64,000 nucleotides of DNA from Mucilaginibacter aurantiaciroseus (GTDB lineage: Bacteria; Bacteroidota; Bacteroidia; Sphingobacteriales; Sphingobacteriaceae): the NCBI RefSeq assembly GCF_024055595.1, contig NZ_JAMXOF010000001.1, positions 744,001-808,000 of the forward strand, given 5' to 3'. Under the pieces are notes generated by a model, which saw nothing but the letters and a program-made list of their open reading frames with translations, ran no database searches and was not told the origin of the DNA. This document shows, piece after piece, positions 8,708 through 17,224 of the stretch. The translations under genes were made by a program, and so were the position numbers. How positions within the stretch are numbered: position 1 is the first letter of the stretch; the number at the start of each line of letters is the position of its first letter.

Positions 8708-11700
8708 ATGTTAAATAAAATCATTGAGTTTTCCGTTAGGAATAAGCTCATCATCGGCCTCTTTGTATTTGGCCTGATCGGCTTCGGCTTGTACGAGGTA
8801 AACCGCCTGCCAATTGATGCCGTACCCGATATTACCGACAACCAGGTACAAATCATTACCCGTACTCCGTCGTTAGGTACGCCCGATGTAGAGCGCCTCA
8901 TTTCCTTTCCTATCGAACAAAGCTGCCGCAATATACCTTACATTAAAGAGATCCGCAGTTTTTCCCGCTTTGGCCTTTCTGTAGTTACTATTGTATTCGA
9001 AGATAAGGCCGAGATCTATTGGGCCAGGCAGCAGGTTGCTGAAAGGTTGAATAATATTACCGCTACCATACCCATTGAGTTTGGAAAGCCCGAAATGGCA
9101 CCGGTAACAACCGGCCTGGGCGAAATTTACCAATATTCTGTTAGGGCAAAAGCCGGGTATGAACAAAAATATGATGCTATGGCTTTGCGAACCATACAGG
9201 ACTGGATTGTACGTAAACAACTATTAGGTTTACCAGGCGTTGCTGACGTGAGCAGCTTCGGCGGTTTACTAAAACAATATGAAATATCGGTAAACCCCGA
9301 TCGGCTAAAAGCTAATAATGTTTCTATTACTGATGTATTTACTGCCTTACAAAAGAACAACAACAATACCGGGGGCGCTTACATTGAACGCGGGCCAACC
9401 GTATTGTTTATCCGTAGCGAGGGCTTGGTTGGCTCTTTAGACGATATTGGCAGTATCGTGGTAAAAAACCTTCCCAATGGTACGCCTTTATTGATCCGTG
9501 ATATTGGCGAAGTTGGTTTAAACCATGCTACCCGTTACGGTGCGATGACCTGGAATGGTAAGCAGGAAGTATCCGGCGCCGTGGTAATGATGCTGAAGGG
9601 TGCTAACAGCAACGAGGTGATCAAAAGCATTAAGGATAAGGTCGTACAAATCCAGAAAAGCCTACCACAAGGTGTGGTAATTGACGCGTTTTTGGATCGT
9701 ACCAAGATGGTAAACAACGCCATTACTACGGTAGAGCATAACCTGATTGAAGGAATAGCTATTGTGCTTATTGTGCTTATCATTTTCCTGGGCAATATCA
9801 GGGCGGGTTTATTGGTAGCTTCTGTAATTCCGCTGGCGATGCTGATCGCTGTTATTTTAATGAACATATTTGGTGTATCTGGTAATTTAATGAGCCTGGG
9901 TGCACTAGATTTCGGCCTGATCGTTGATGGCGCGGTAATCATCGTGGAAGCGATTATGCACCATATTTACCTGACAAATAAGGCAAAAATTAGCCGCGAA
10001 GAAATGGATACGGAAGTGATCACCGTATCTACCCGGATGCAGAATGTGGCCGTATTCGGCGGTTTAATCATCCTGATCGTTTACATTCCCATATTTACAC
10101 TACAAGGCATTGAGGGTAAAATGTTTAAGCCAATGGCGCAAACCGTATCGTTCGCGCTAATCGGGGCTTTTATACTTTCCCTTACCTATATACCCATGAT
10201 GAGCAGCCTGTTTTTGAGTCGTAATGGGAAACATGAAAAGAACTGGTCTGACAGGATGATGGACTTTTTACTAAAACATTACCAAAAACTTCTACAAAGG
10301 GTGATTAAACATCCAAAAATGGTTGTCGCTATCGCTTCGGTTTCCTTTATCATAGCAGTATTTATACTCACCCGTTTGGGTGGTGAGTTTATCCCAAAAC
10401 TGGAAGAGGGTGATTTTGCCGTTGACACCAGGGTACTAACGGGGAGTAACCTGCAAACTTCAGTTAACGCGATCAAACAAGGTTCCAAGATCTTGCTAAC
10501 CAAATTCCCGGAAGTGGAACAGGTGGTTGGCAAAACAGGCAGTTCAGAGATCCCTACCGACCCAATGCCCGTTGATGCCAGCGATATGATGGTGATTCTG
10601 AAAGATAAAAATAAATGGACATCAGCCAAAACCTTTGATGACCTAACCACCAAAATGTCTAAAGAACTGGAAGCTGTACCGGGTGTCAGCTTTGGTTTCC
10701 AATACCCGGTACAAATGCGCTTTAATGAACTTATGACCGGCGCAAGGCAGGATGTGGTTTGTAAGATCTTTGGAGAAAACCTTGATACCTTAGCTATTTT
10801 TGCTAAGAAGCTGGGCGCGATTGCCGGAAGCATTAAAGGAGCACGGGATATTTACGTAGAATCCATTACCGGTATGCCGCAGATCGTGATCCGTTATAAA
10901 CGTGCGGCCATTGCAGAATACGGCCTGAACGTGGAAGATATCAATAGGGTTGTAAACACGGCTTTTGCCGGGCAAAGCAGCGGCACGGTTTACGAAGGTG
11001 AAAAACGTTTTGAGTTGGTTGTGCGGCTGGCTGGTGCGCAGCGCAAGCAATTAAGCGATGTGCAGGATTTGCTGATTCCTACACCAACCGGGAACCAGGT
11101 ACCATTACAACAGGTTGCCGATGTTAAAATTGAAGAGGGGCCAAACCAGATCCAGCGGGAGGATGCGCAACGGCGTATTATTGTTGGCTTTAACGTACTG
11201 GGCCGTGATGTTCAAAGCATGGTTGAGGAATTACAGCAAAAGGTAAATACAAATATCAAATTACCACCTGGTTATTACACTACCTATGGTGGTGCTTTTG
11301 AGAACCTGAATGCCGCCAAAAAACGCCTTACGATTGCTGTTCCGGTTTCCCTGCTTCTCATCTTATTAATGCTGTACCTGGCTTTTGGTTCGGCTAAACA
11401 GGGCTTGCTTATCTTTTCAGCTGTTCCCTTATCAGCTATCGGCGGTATTTTGGCACTGGTGGTTAGGGGAATGCCGTTCAGCATTAGTGCGGGGGTTGGT
11501 TTTATTGCCCTGTTCGGTGTGGCGGTATTGAATGGCTTGGTACTGATCTCTGAATTTAACCGCTTGCGCAAAGAGGGCTGGGACGACCTGCGGGCCATTG
11601 TTATCGAAGGCACCAAGCTTCGTTTACGGCCAGTATTAATGACTGCCTCGGTAGCTTCGTTAGGCTTTTTACCGATGGCTTTGGGCAATGGTTCAGGCGC

Positions 11701-13054
11701 GGAGGTGCAACGGCCATTAGCAACAGTGGTGATCGGCGGCTTAATTACCGCCACATTTTTGACGCTGTTTGTCCTGCCGATTCTTTATATCTTATTTGAG
11801 AAGGGAAAAACGATGAAAGTACCGTTTAAACCCACAGTGATTTTACTGCTAGCTTCATTGGGGTTGTTCGCAGGCCATGTTAAAGCACAAGCCCCAATTT
11901 CGCTGAAAGCGGCTATAGATACCTCCATTAAAAATAACCTGTCACTTAAAAGCGAACGGTTAAATGCTGAATATTTGAAAAGAAATACCGGTACAAGCGT
12001 AACTATCCCAAAAACAAATATCAGCGGGGAATATGGCAAAATCAACGGTGCTTATGATGATAACCGTTTATCAGTTATACAATCGGTTAATTTACCTACT
12101 GTTTACACGCGGCAAAAAGCTTTGCTTAACGCGGAATATCAAGCAGAGGAATTGAATGTCAACTTGCGGCGACGCGAACTGGAGCGTTTGGTGACAGAAA
12201 GTTTTTACCATATCCTTTTCCTGAAACAGAAACTACAATTGCTGTTAAGTGTGGATAGCACCTACGCACTTTTTGTTAAAAACGCCAACCTGCGTTTTGA
12301 CAAAGGAGAAAGTAACATCCTGGAAAAGATTACTGCCGAAACGCAAAGGGCGCAAATAGCGCGGCAAATCGAAATGTTGAATAGCGACGTTTTTATAGCT
12401 TACGACCGTTTTCGGGTATTACTAAATACTACAGCTGATTATCGGCCGGAAGCTGATGGTTTTAAATTACCGTTGCCAATCCTTACTGACACCGTCTTCA
12501 GCAATCATCCGCAGGCTTTGTACCTTAACCAGCAACAGCGAGTATCTAAAGCGCAAACACTTGCCGAACAGGCGAAGTTGTTACCCGATCTTAGCCTGGG
12601 TTATTTTAATCAGAGTTTTAATGGTACGCAAACTGTGAACGGCGTTAGCCGCAATTATAATGGCGGCAATCGTTTTTCATCGGTTCAATTGGGCGTTGCT
12701 CTATCCTTATTTGGCGGCGCACAAAAGAACCGGGTAAGCGCTTTCCGCATCAGGGAACAACAGGCGCAGGTAGATTTTCAGTCGGGCCTGCAAGCCTTGC
12801 AAAGCCGCTACAAACAGGCGGCGGGAGATGTAGTCAAATACCAAAAGCTAATTGCTTATTATGAAACGACAGGTTTGCCCAATGCTAACCTAATCTTAAA
12901 AACGGCTAACCTTCAATTCACTGCCGGGCAGATTAATTACCTCGAATATATTTTGCTCATAAACCAGGCGACCGCTATCCGCAGCGAATATACAGATGCG
13001 GTAAATAATTTAAACCAAGCAATTATCCAAATCAACTCGCTTCAAAACAAATAA
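8708..13054 (+). CDS. CzcA-type heavy-metal RND pump fused to a TolC-like outer-membrane domain
   Basis: 1448 residues. Residues 1 to about 1030 form a full HME-RND pump: 12 membrane helices, and in TM4 the motif DFGLIVDGAVIIVEAI, whose Asp/Asp/Glu pattern is that of CzcA-like divalent-cation pumps (Zn, Co, Cd, Ni) rather than the CusA copper/silver pattern. From residue 1036 a second, signal-peptide-like start (MKVPFKPTVILLLASLGLFA) leads into a TolC/CzcC-like outer-membrane factor (about 1060-1448). This pump-TolC fusion is a known Bacteroidota arrangement; the two parts cross different membranes, so an exported linker or a second internal translation start at 11813 is possible. The CzcB adaptor follows after 1 nt, completing a CBA system. 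Confidence 0.94.
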   Translation: MLNKIIEFSVRNKLIIGLFVFGLIGFGLYEVNRLPIDAVPDITDNQVQIITRTPSLGTPDVERLISFPIEQSCRNIPYIKEIRSFSRFGLSVVTIVFEDKAEIYWARQQVAERLNNITATIPIEFGKPEMAPVTTGLGEIYQYSVRAKAGYEQKYDAMALRTIQDWIVRKQLLGLPGVADVSSFGGLLKQYEISVNPDRLKANNVSITDVFTALQKNNNNTGGAYIERGPTVLFIRSEGLVGSLDDIGSIVVKNLPNGTPLLIRDIGEVGLNHATRYGAMTWNGKQEVSGAVVMMLKGANSNEVIKSIKDKVVQIQKSLPQGVVIDAFLDRTKMVNNAITTVEHNLIEGIAIVLIVLIIFLGNIRAGLLVASVIPLAMLIAVILMNIFGVSGNLMSLGALDFGLIVDGAVIIVEAIMHHIYLTNKAKISREEMDTEVITVSTRMQNVAVFGGLIILIVYIPIFTLQGIEGKMFKPMAQTVSFALIGAFILSLTYIPMMSSLFLSRNGKHEKNWSDRMMDFLLKHYQKLLQRVIKHPKMVVAIASVSFIIAVFILTRLGGEFIPKLEEGDFAVDTRVLTGSNLQTSVNAIKQGSKILLTKFPEVEQVVGKTGSSEIPTDPMPVDASDMMVILKDKNKWTSAKTFDDLTTKMSKELEAVPGVSFGFQYPVQMRFNELMTGARQDVVCKIFGENLDTLAIFAKKLGAIAGSIKGARDIYVESITGMPQIVIRYKRAAIAEYGLNVEDINRVVNTAFAGQSSGTVYEGEKRFELVVRLAGAQRKQLSDVQDLLIPTPTGNQVPLQQVADVKIEEGPNQIQREDAQRRIIVGFNVLGRDVQSMVEELQQKVNTNIKLPPGYYTTYGGAFENLNAAKKRLTIAVPVSLLLILLMLYLAFGSAKQGLLIFSAVPLSAIGGILALVVRGMPFSISAGVGFIALFGVAVLNGLVLISEFNRLRKEGWDDLRAIVIEGTKLRLRPVLMTASVASLGFLPMALGNGSGAEVQRPLATVVIGGLITATFLTLFVLPILYILFEKGKTMKVPFKPTVILLLASLGLFAGHVKAQAPISLKAAIDTSIKNNLSLKSERLNAEYLKRNTGTSVTIPKTNISGEYGKINGAYDDNRLSVIQSVNLPTVYTRQKALLNAEYQAEELNVNLRRRELERLVTESFYHILFLKQKLQLLLSVDSTYALFVKNANLRFDKGESNILEKITAETQRAQIARQIEMLNSDVFIAYDRFRVLLNTTADYRPEADGFKLPLPILTDTVFSNHPQALYLNQQQRVSKAQTLAEQAKLLPDLSLGYFNQSFNGTQTVNGVSRNYNGGNRFSSVQLGVALSLFGGAQKNRVSAFRIREQQAQVDFQSGLQALQSRYKQAAGDVVKYQKLIAYYETTGLPNANLILKTANLQFTAGQINYLEYILLINQATAIRSEYTDAVNNLNQAIIQINSLQNK

Positions 13055-13055
13055 A

Positions 13056-14231
13056 ATGAAATCACTAACTATAAAGTTACATATACAAATGTCCGTGATT
13101 ACGCTGGCAACATTGGCCCTGTTTTCTTGCGGCGGCAGCACGGTGGATAAACCGGAAACAAAAACGGCAGAGAAACCCGCCGCCGCAAACAGTATGGCTG
13201 TTACTTTAACCAATGCCCAGGTCAAAACTGCCGGCATTGATACCGGCCACGCGATTACCCGTGCCGTAGCGACTACCTTAAAAGTTACTGGTGCCGTTGA
13301 TGTACCACCGCAAAATATGGTTAGCATTAGTTTCCCGATGGGCGGCTATTTAAAATCTACTCAATTGCTTCCAGGAATGCACGTTAGCCGCGGTGAAACG
13401 ATTGCCATAATGGAAGACCAGCAATTTATCCAATTACAGCAGGATTATTTAACAGCAAAAGCCAAATTGAATTATGCGCAAAAAGATTTTGAGCGCCAAC
13501 GCGACCTTAATCAAAGTAAAGCCAATAGTGATAAAGTTTATCAACAGGCGCAGACTGATTATGAAAGCCAGAAAATCATGGTCAGCTCTCTTGCGGAAAA
13601 ACTACGCCTGATTGGTATGAACCCTGCTAAAATGAGTGATGGCAACATCACCCGTAGTGCAGCTGTGCGGTCACCAATTGACGGCTATGTAAGTAAGGTA
13701 AATGTGAATATTGGAAAGTATGTTAACCCGAGCGATGTGCTATTTGAGATAGTTGATCCAAGGGATATTCATTTGGCGTTGGATGTATTTGAAAAAGATG
13801 TGACCTTATTGCACCAAGGGCAAAAGGTGATTGCCTACACCAACAGTAATCCGGATAAAAAATACATCTGTAAAATTGTGTTGATCGGTAAAAACCTGAC
13901 CGACCAGCGCAAGACCGAAGTGCATTGCCATTTTGAACAGTATGATAAAACCCTGTTACCGGGTACCTTTATAAACGCCGAGATTGAAGTGACGGCCAGC
14001 AATACGCTGACCTTGCCTGAAGATGCGTTTGTTAACTATGAAAACAAAAGCTATGCTTTTAAGGTAACAGGTAAAAATGCTTATGAAATGATACCGGTTA
14101 AACCTGGAGTAACTAAAGATGGCTACATGGAACTGGCTGCAAGCGGCACTGAATTACGCAATATCAATTTCGTAACTAAAGGCGCTTACAGTTTATTGAT
14201 GAAAATGAAAAATACCGGCAAAGATGAATAA
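13056..14231 (+). CDS. RND efflux periplasmic adaptor (CzcB-like)
   Basis: 391-residue membrane-fusion protein. It has a lipoprotein-type signal (LFSCGG, acylated Cys about 25), a biotinyl-lipoyl/barrel-sandwich domain split around an alpha-helical hairpin (about 105-200), then a beta-barrel domain (about 205-290) and a membrane-proximal domain. The gene starts 1 nt after the pump stop codon (TAAAATG), so it is translationally coupled. It bridges the CzcA part to the TolC-like part in the periplasm and should work on the same divalent metals. Confidence 0.92.
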   Translation: MKSLTIKLHIQMSVITLATLALFSCGGSTVDKPETKTAEKPAAANSMAVTLTNAQVKTAGIDTGHAITRAVATTLKVTGAVDVPPQNMVSISFPMGGYLKSTQLLPGMHVSRGETIAIMEDQQFIQLQQDYLTAKAKLNYAQKDFERQRDLNQSKANSDKVYQQAQTDYESQKIMVSSLAEKLRLIGMNPAKMSDGNITRSAAVRSPIDGYVSKVNVNIGKYVNPSDVLFEIVDPRDIHLALDVFEKDVTLLHQGQKVIAYTNSNPDKKYICKIVLIGKNLTDQRKTEVHCHFEQYDKTLLPGTFINAEIEVTASNTLTLPEDAFVNYENKSYAFKVTGKNAYEMIPVKPGVTKDGYMELAASGTELRNINFVTKGAYSLLMKMKNTGKDE

Positions 14232-14413
14232 TAGCAAAAGCGGTAAATGGCTGGCTGTATTTGCCGATATGTTTTTCGTCTTAAATACCAAGGTTTTCGG
14301 AGGCTTAAATTTCGCGCAGTTTGTTAGTTTGTTTACTTAGCGGTGTTATTTCAGGTGCCTTATTACTCATAGCTTTGTTTTTTAACAATAGCGCAGCGAA
14401 GGCACATGGTTAA
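14224..14413 (+). pseudogene. Frameshifted small membrane-protein ORF
   Basis: The ATG at 14224 overlaps the CzcB stop and opens a 38-codon frame (MNNSKSGKWLAVFADMFFVL...) that stops at 14340. Removing one T from the GTTTAC around 14331-14336 would join it to the next frame, which runs on as SGVISGALLLIALFF and stops at 14413. The joined product is about 62 residues with one clear membrane helix, and its stop would overlap the ABC-transporter ATG at 14406. Neat overlaps at both ends suggest a real coupled gene with a single-base insertion (mutation or sequencing error). Function unknown. Confidence 0.4.
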
Positions 14414-16226
14414 AACGATATTCAAGTCTGATCTTACTTTTAAACAACGGCTGTCCGCTTTAAAAAATTTACCCGAACTTTTTAGGTTGGTCTGGCAAAG
14501 TAGCCCCGGTAAAACAACGCTAAGTTTCGCGTTGCGTATCGCCCGTTCGGCGATGCCGGTAACTTTATTGTATGTTGGTAAACTGATCATTGACCAAGTG
14601 GTAGAGTTGAACCGGCACGGAGGCAGCCAGCACGAACTATGGACACTGGTTGGCATTGAGTTTGGCCTGGCCGTGCTGACGGATGGTTTAAACCGGATGA
14701 TCAATTTGACGGATAGCCTGCTCGGTGACCTATTTTCTAATTATACCTCCATGCGGATCATGCGCCATGCGGCAACGCTCGACCTTGACCAGTTTGAAGA
14801 CTCTGTATTTTATGATAAGCTGGAACGTGCCCGCCAGCAAACAGTTGGCCGTAGTGTACTGCTGTCGCAGGTGATGAGCCAGGTACAGGATTTTATCTCT
14901 ATGGCTTTTTTGCTAACCGGGCTACTCGCTTTCAATCCCTGGCTAATCCTGTTGCTGCTCATCGCTATCATCCCCTCATTTTTAGGAGAATCCTATTTTA
15001 ATAGTCAAAACTATGCCTTAACCCGCAGCCAGACACCCGAAAGGCGCGAACTGGATTATGTTCGTTATTTGGGTGCCAGTGATGAAACCGCAAAAGAAGT
15101 AAAGATATTCGGGCTGTCTGATTTCATCATTAACCGCTTCAAAACATTATCTGATAAATTTTACGCAGATAACAGCAGGCTGGCGGTCAAACGTTCGGCC
15201 TGGGGAACGTTCTTTTCTGTTTTGGGCAGCATCGGTTATTACGCGGCATACGGCTTTATAATCTACCAAACTGTTACCGGAAAAGCGTCAGTCGGTACAC
15301 TGACCTTTTTGGCGGGTTCTTTCCGGCAATTGAGCAGCCTGATGGAAAATATGCTGAACCGCTTTACTACGGTATCGCAGGGCGCAATCTACCTGAATGA
15401 CTTTTTAGAATTTTTTGAGATCAAACCTAAGATAAGCATTGCAGAAAAACCATTGCCGTTCCCTAACCCCATTAAACAAGGGTTTACCTTTGAAAATGTA
15501 GGTTTTCAATACCATAATTCGGAGAGCTGGGCCAACCGTCATTTGAACTTTACCTTGCATCCCGGCGAAAAGCTGGCATTGGTTGGTGAAAACGGTGCGG
15601 GTAAAACCACACTCGTCAAATTGCTGGCCCGGCTGTATGATCCAACTGAGGGACGTATTTTATTGGACGGGATAGATCTTAAGGAATATGCGATTGATGA
15701 CCTGCGTTTAAACCTGGGCATTATCTTCCAGGATTACCTGCGTTACCAGATGACACTTTCGCAAAATATTGCGGTCGGCAATATCAGCGAAATTGGCAAC
15801 AAAGCGCTGATTCAAAAAGCGGCAGAGGAAAGCCTGGCGGATGTTTTAGCGGAAAAATTACCTAATCGCTACGAACAATGGTTAGGCAGGCGTTTCAATG
15901 ATGGCGTAGAACTATCAGGAGGCGAATGGCAAAAAGTGGCTTTAGCCCGCGCTTATATGAAGGATGCCCAGGTATTGATCCTTGATGAACCGACTGCCGC
16001 CCTGGATGCAAGGGCAGAATACGAGGTGTTTCAGCGTTTTGCTCAAATGACTAAAGGAAAATCAGCCGTACTAATTTCGCACCGTTTTTCTACCGCACGC
16101 TTAGCTGACAGGATTCTGGTATTGGATAAAGGCACACTGCTGGAAGCGGGTACGCATGAAGAATTAATATTAAAGGATACCCGTTATGCGGAGTTATTTC
16201 GGTTACAGGCGAAAGGTTATCAATAA
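14406..16226 (+). CDS. ABC exporter, fused permease and ATPase
   Basis: 606-residue type-I (type IV fold) exporter half-transporter. Membrane domain about 25-330 with six helices, nucleotide-binding domain about 350-595: Walker A GENGAGKTTL at 394-403, Q-loop in IIFQDYLRYQ, signature LSGGEWQKVALARAY, Walker B VLILDEPTAALD, and switch His in LISHRFST. It presumably works as a homodimer, since no partner half-transporter is present. It follows the metal-efflux genes in the same direction, so it may share their transcript; its substrate cannot be read from the sequence. Confidence 0.93.
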   Translation: MVKTIFKSDLTFKQRLSALKNLPELFRLVWQSSPGKTTLSFALRIARSAMPVTLLYVGKLIIDQVVELNRHGGSQHELWTLVGIEFGLAVLTDGLNRMINLTDSLLGDLFSNYTSMRIMRHAATLDLDQFEDSVFYDKLERARQQTVGRSVLLSQVMSQVQDFISMAFLLTGLLAFNPWLILLLLIAIIPSFLGESYFNSQNYALTRSQTPERRELDYVRYLGASDETAKEVKIFGLSDFIINRFKTLSDKFYADNSRLAVKRSAWGTFFSVLGSIGYYAAYGFIIYQTVTGKASVGTLTFLAGSFRQLSSLMENMLNRFTTVSQGAIYLNDFLEFFEIKPKISIAEKPLPFPNPIKQGFTFENVGFQYHNSESWANRHLNFTLHPGEKLALVGENGAGKTTLVKLLARLYDPTEGRILLDGIDLKEYAIDDLRLNLGIIFQDYLRYQMTLSQNIAVGNISEIGNKALIQKAAEESLADVLAEKLPNRYEQWLGRRFNDGVELSGGEWQKVALARAYMKDAQVLILDEPTAALDARAEYEVFQRFAQMTKGKSAVLISHRFSTARLADRILVLDKGTLLEAGTHEELILKDTRYAELFRLQAKGYQ

Positions 16227-16228
16227 AG

Positions 16229-16244
16229 CTAACCGGCCGGTTAG
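16229..16244. other. Perfect 16-bp palindrome
   Basis: CTAACCGGCCGGTTAG lies 2 nt after the ABC-transporter stop codon. It has no loop and no following T-run, so it is not a standard terminator; it could be an operator or a repeat fragment. Confidence 0.35.
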
Positions 16245-16282
16245 GAATTATACCAACGGGTTCACATCGGAAACGTTAACAC

Positions 16283-16772
16283 TCATAGTTTTTTAAAGCT
16301 ACAAAACACGAAATTCTGCTTGGTTCCAAATGGCGTGATATGGTCTTCCATGGTACAACTTAGATTAGTAAAATCATGGTAGAACTGACCTTGTAATTGA
16401 CCTGACGAATATCGTCGGACAGGCAGGCTGCTACATCTTTCAGGGCCATTTTCAGAAAAGGTACTAATGATCAAATACTGTTTAACTGATTTGGTTGCAA
16501 TACTTTTATAAGTAGCTATTTGGGCTTCATCTGTCAAAAAATGAAAGGTAGCCCGGTTATGCCACAAATCATAATGCTCATCTGTTTTGAACGATGTAAC
16601 GTAAGACACCTCCCATTTTACGCGACTGCTATTTGGCCCCAATCTGACTTTTGCTTTTTCAATGGCTGCTGCTGATATATCCAAAATAGTTATATTGGTA
16701 ACCTTCCAGTAAAAGAAAATCTATCAGTCTACAGTCACCGCCACCAATATAGATGATGCTGGGATTTTTTGT
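16283..16772 (-). pseudogene. Decayed class I SAM-dependent methyltransferase
   Basis: The C-terminal part (16283-16684, 133 codons from MDISAAAIEKAK) matches a small SAM methyltransferase. The upstream motif I region survives in another frame: SIIYIGGGDCRLIDFLLLEG at about 16760-16700. The two halves are out of register at 16696-16704, where GGTTACCAAT seems to lack two bases relative to a sequence encoding GYTNITILDIS. The N-terminal 25-30 residues before motif I are missing, and the neighbouring winged-helix gene ends there instead. So the gene is both frameshifted and truncated. Confidence 0.7.
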
Positions 16773-16778
16773 CAGGAT

Positions 16779-17120
16779 TTATATCCACCACGACTGAGCA
16801 TAATAGCTTAATAATTGCCTGCCTTTATTATTTATTAGATATACTGAAGACTTGTTTTTTTTACCAATATGCCATAATTCGACTGCACCAACATTCACAA
16901 GTTTTCTAATTCCCAACTTTACTTGTTGCAAGTTCATTTGAATAAATTGTTTTTGGACGTCGAACGGGTTAAAACATACTATGGTAACTGCAAAGAATAG
17001 TATCTCCATTTGAGTTTTATTTAAACCATTCTCTTTTCGAAATATGTAATTAATATTTCGCTGATTCAATGTAAAAAACTTAACAAACAAATTTGTTGTT
17101 GCTATATCTATTTCTAACAA
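16779..17120 (-). CDS. Winged-helix (MarR-like) protein
   Basis: 113 residues. Residues about 33-107 look like a winged helix: LNKTQMEILFFAVTI, then FIQMNLQQVKLGIRKLVNVG as recognition region, then a wing VELWHIGKKNKSSVYLINNKG. The length and layout resemble MarR-type regulators, but the N-terminal dimerisation helices are short. Its 3' end lies at the break point of the decayed methyltransferase gene. It is divergent from the large hybrid kinase gene at 17225 and could regulate it; that is inference. Confidence 0.55.
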   Translation of the reverse strand: MLEIDIATTNLFVKFFTLNQRNINYIFRKENGLNKTQMEILFFAVTIVCFNPFDVQKQFIQMNLQQVKLGIRKLVNVGAVELWHIGKKNKSSVYLINNKGRQLLSYYAQSWWI

Positions 17121-17224
17121 TTTTAAGAAAAGTAATCATTAAAATTAGATATTGACAGCCGGACAGGTTGATCATATAGGCCTGCCGCGAGGACTCTTTT
17201 GTATCGACTATAATATAACCCGTT

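Noticed and set aside
11284..11754. Minus-strand frame inside the CzcA gene
   Set aside because: Antisense to the second half of the membrane domain; no protein-like features.
16229..16244. Terminator after the ABC exporter
   Set aside because: Perfect palindrome but without loop or T-run.
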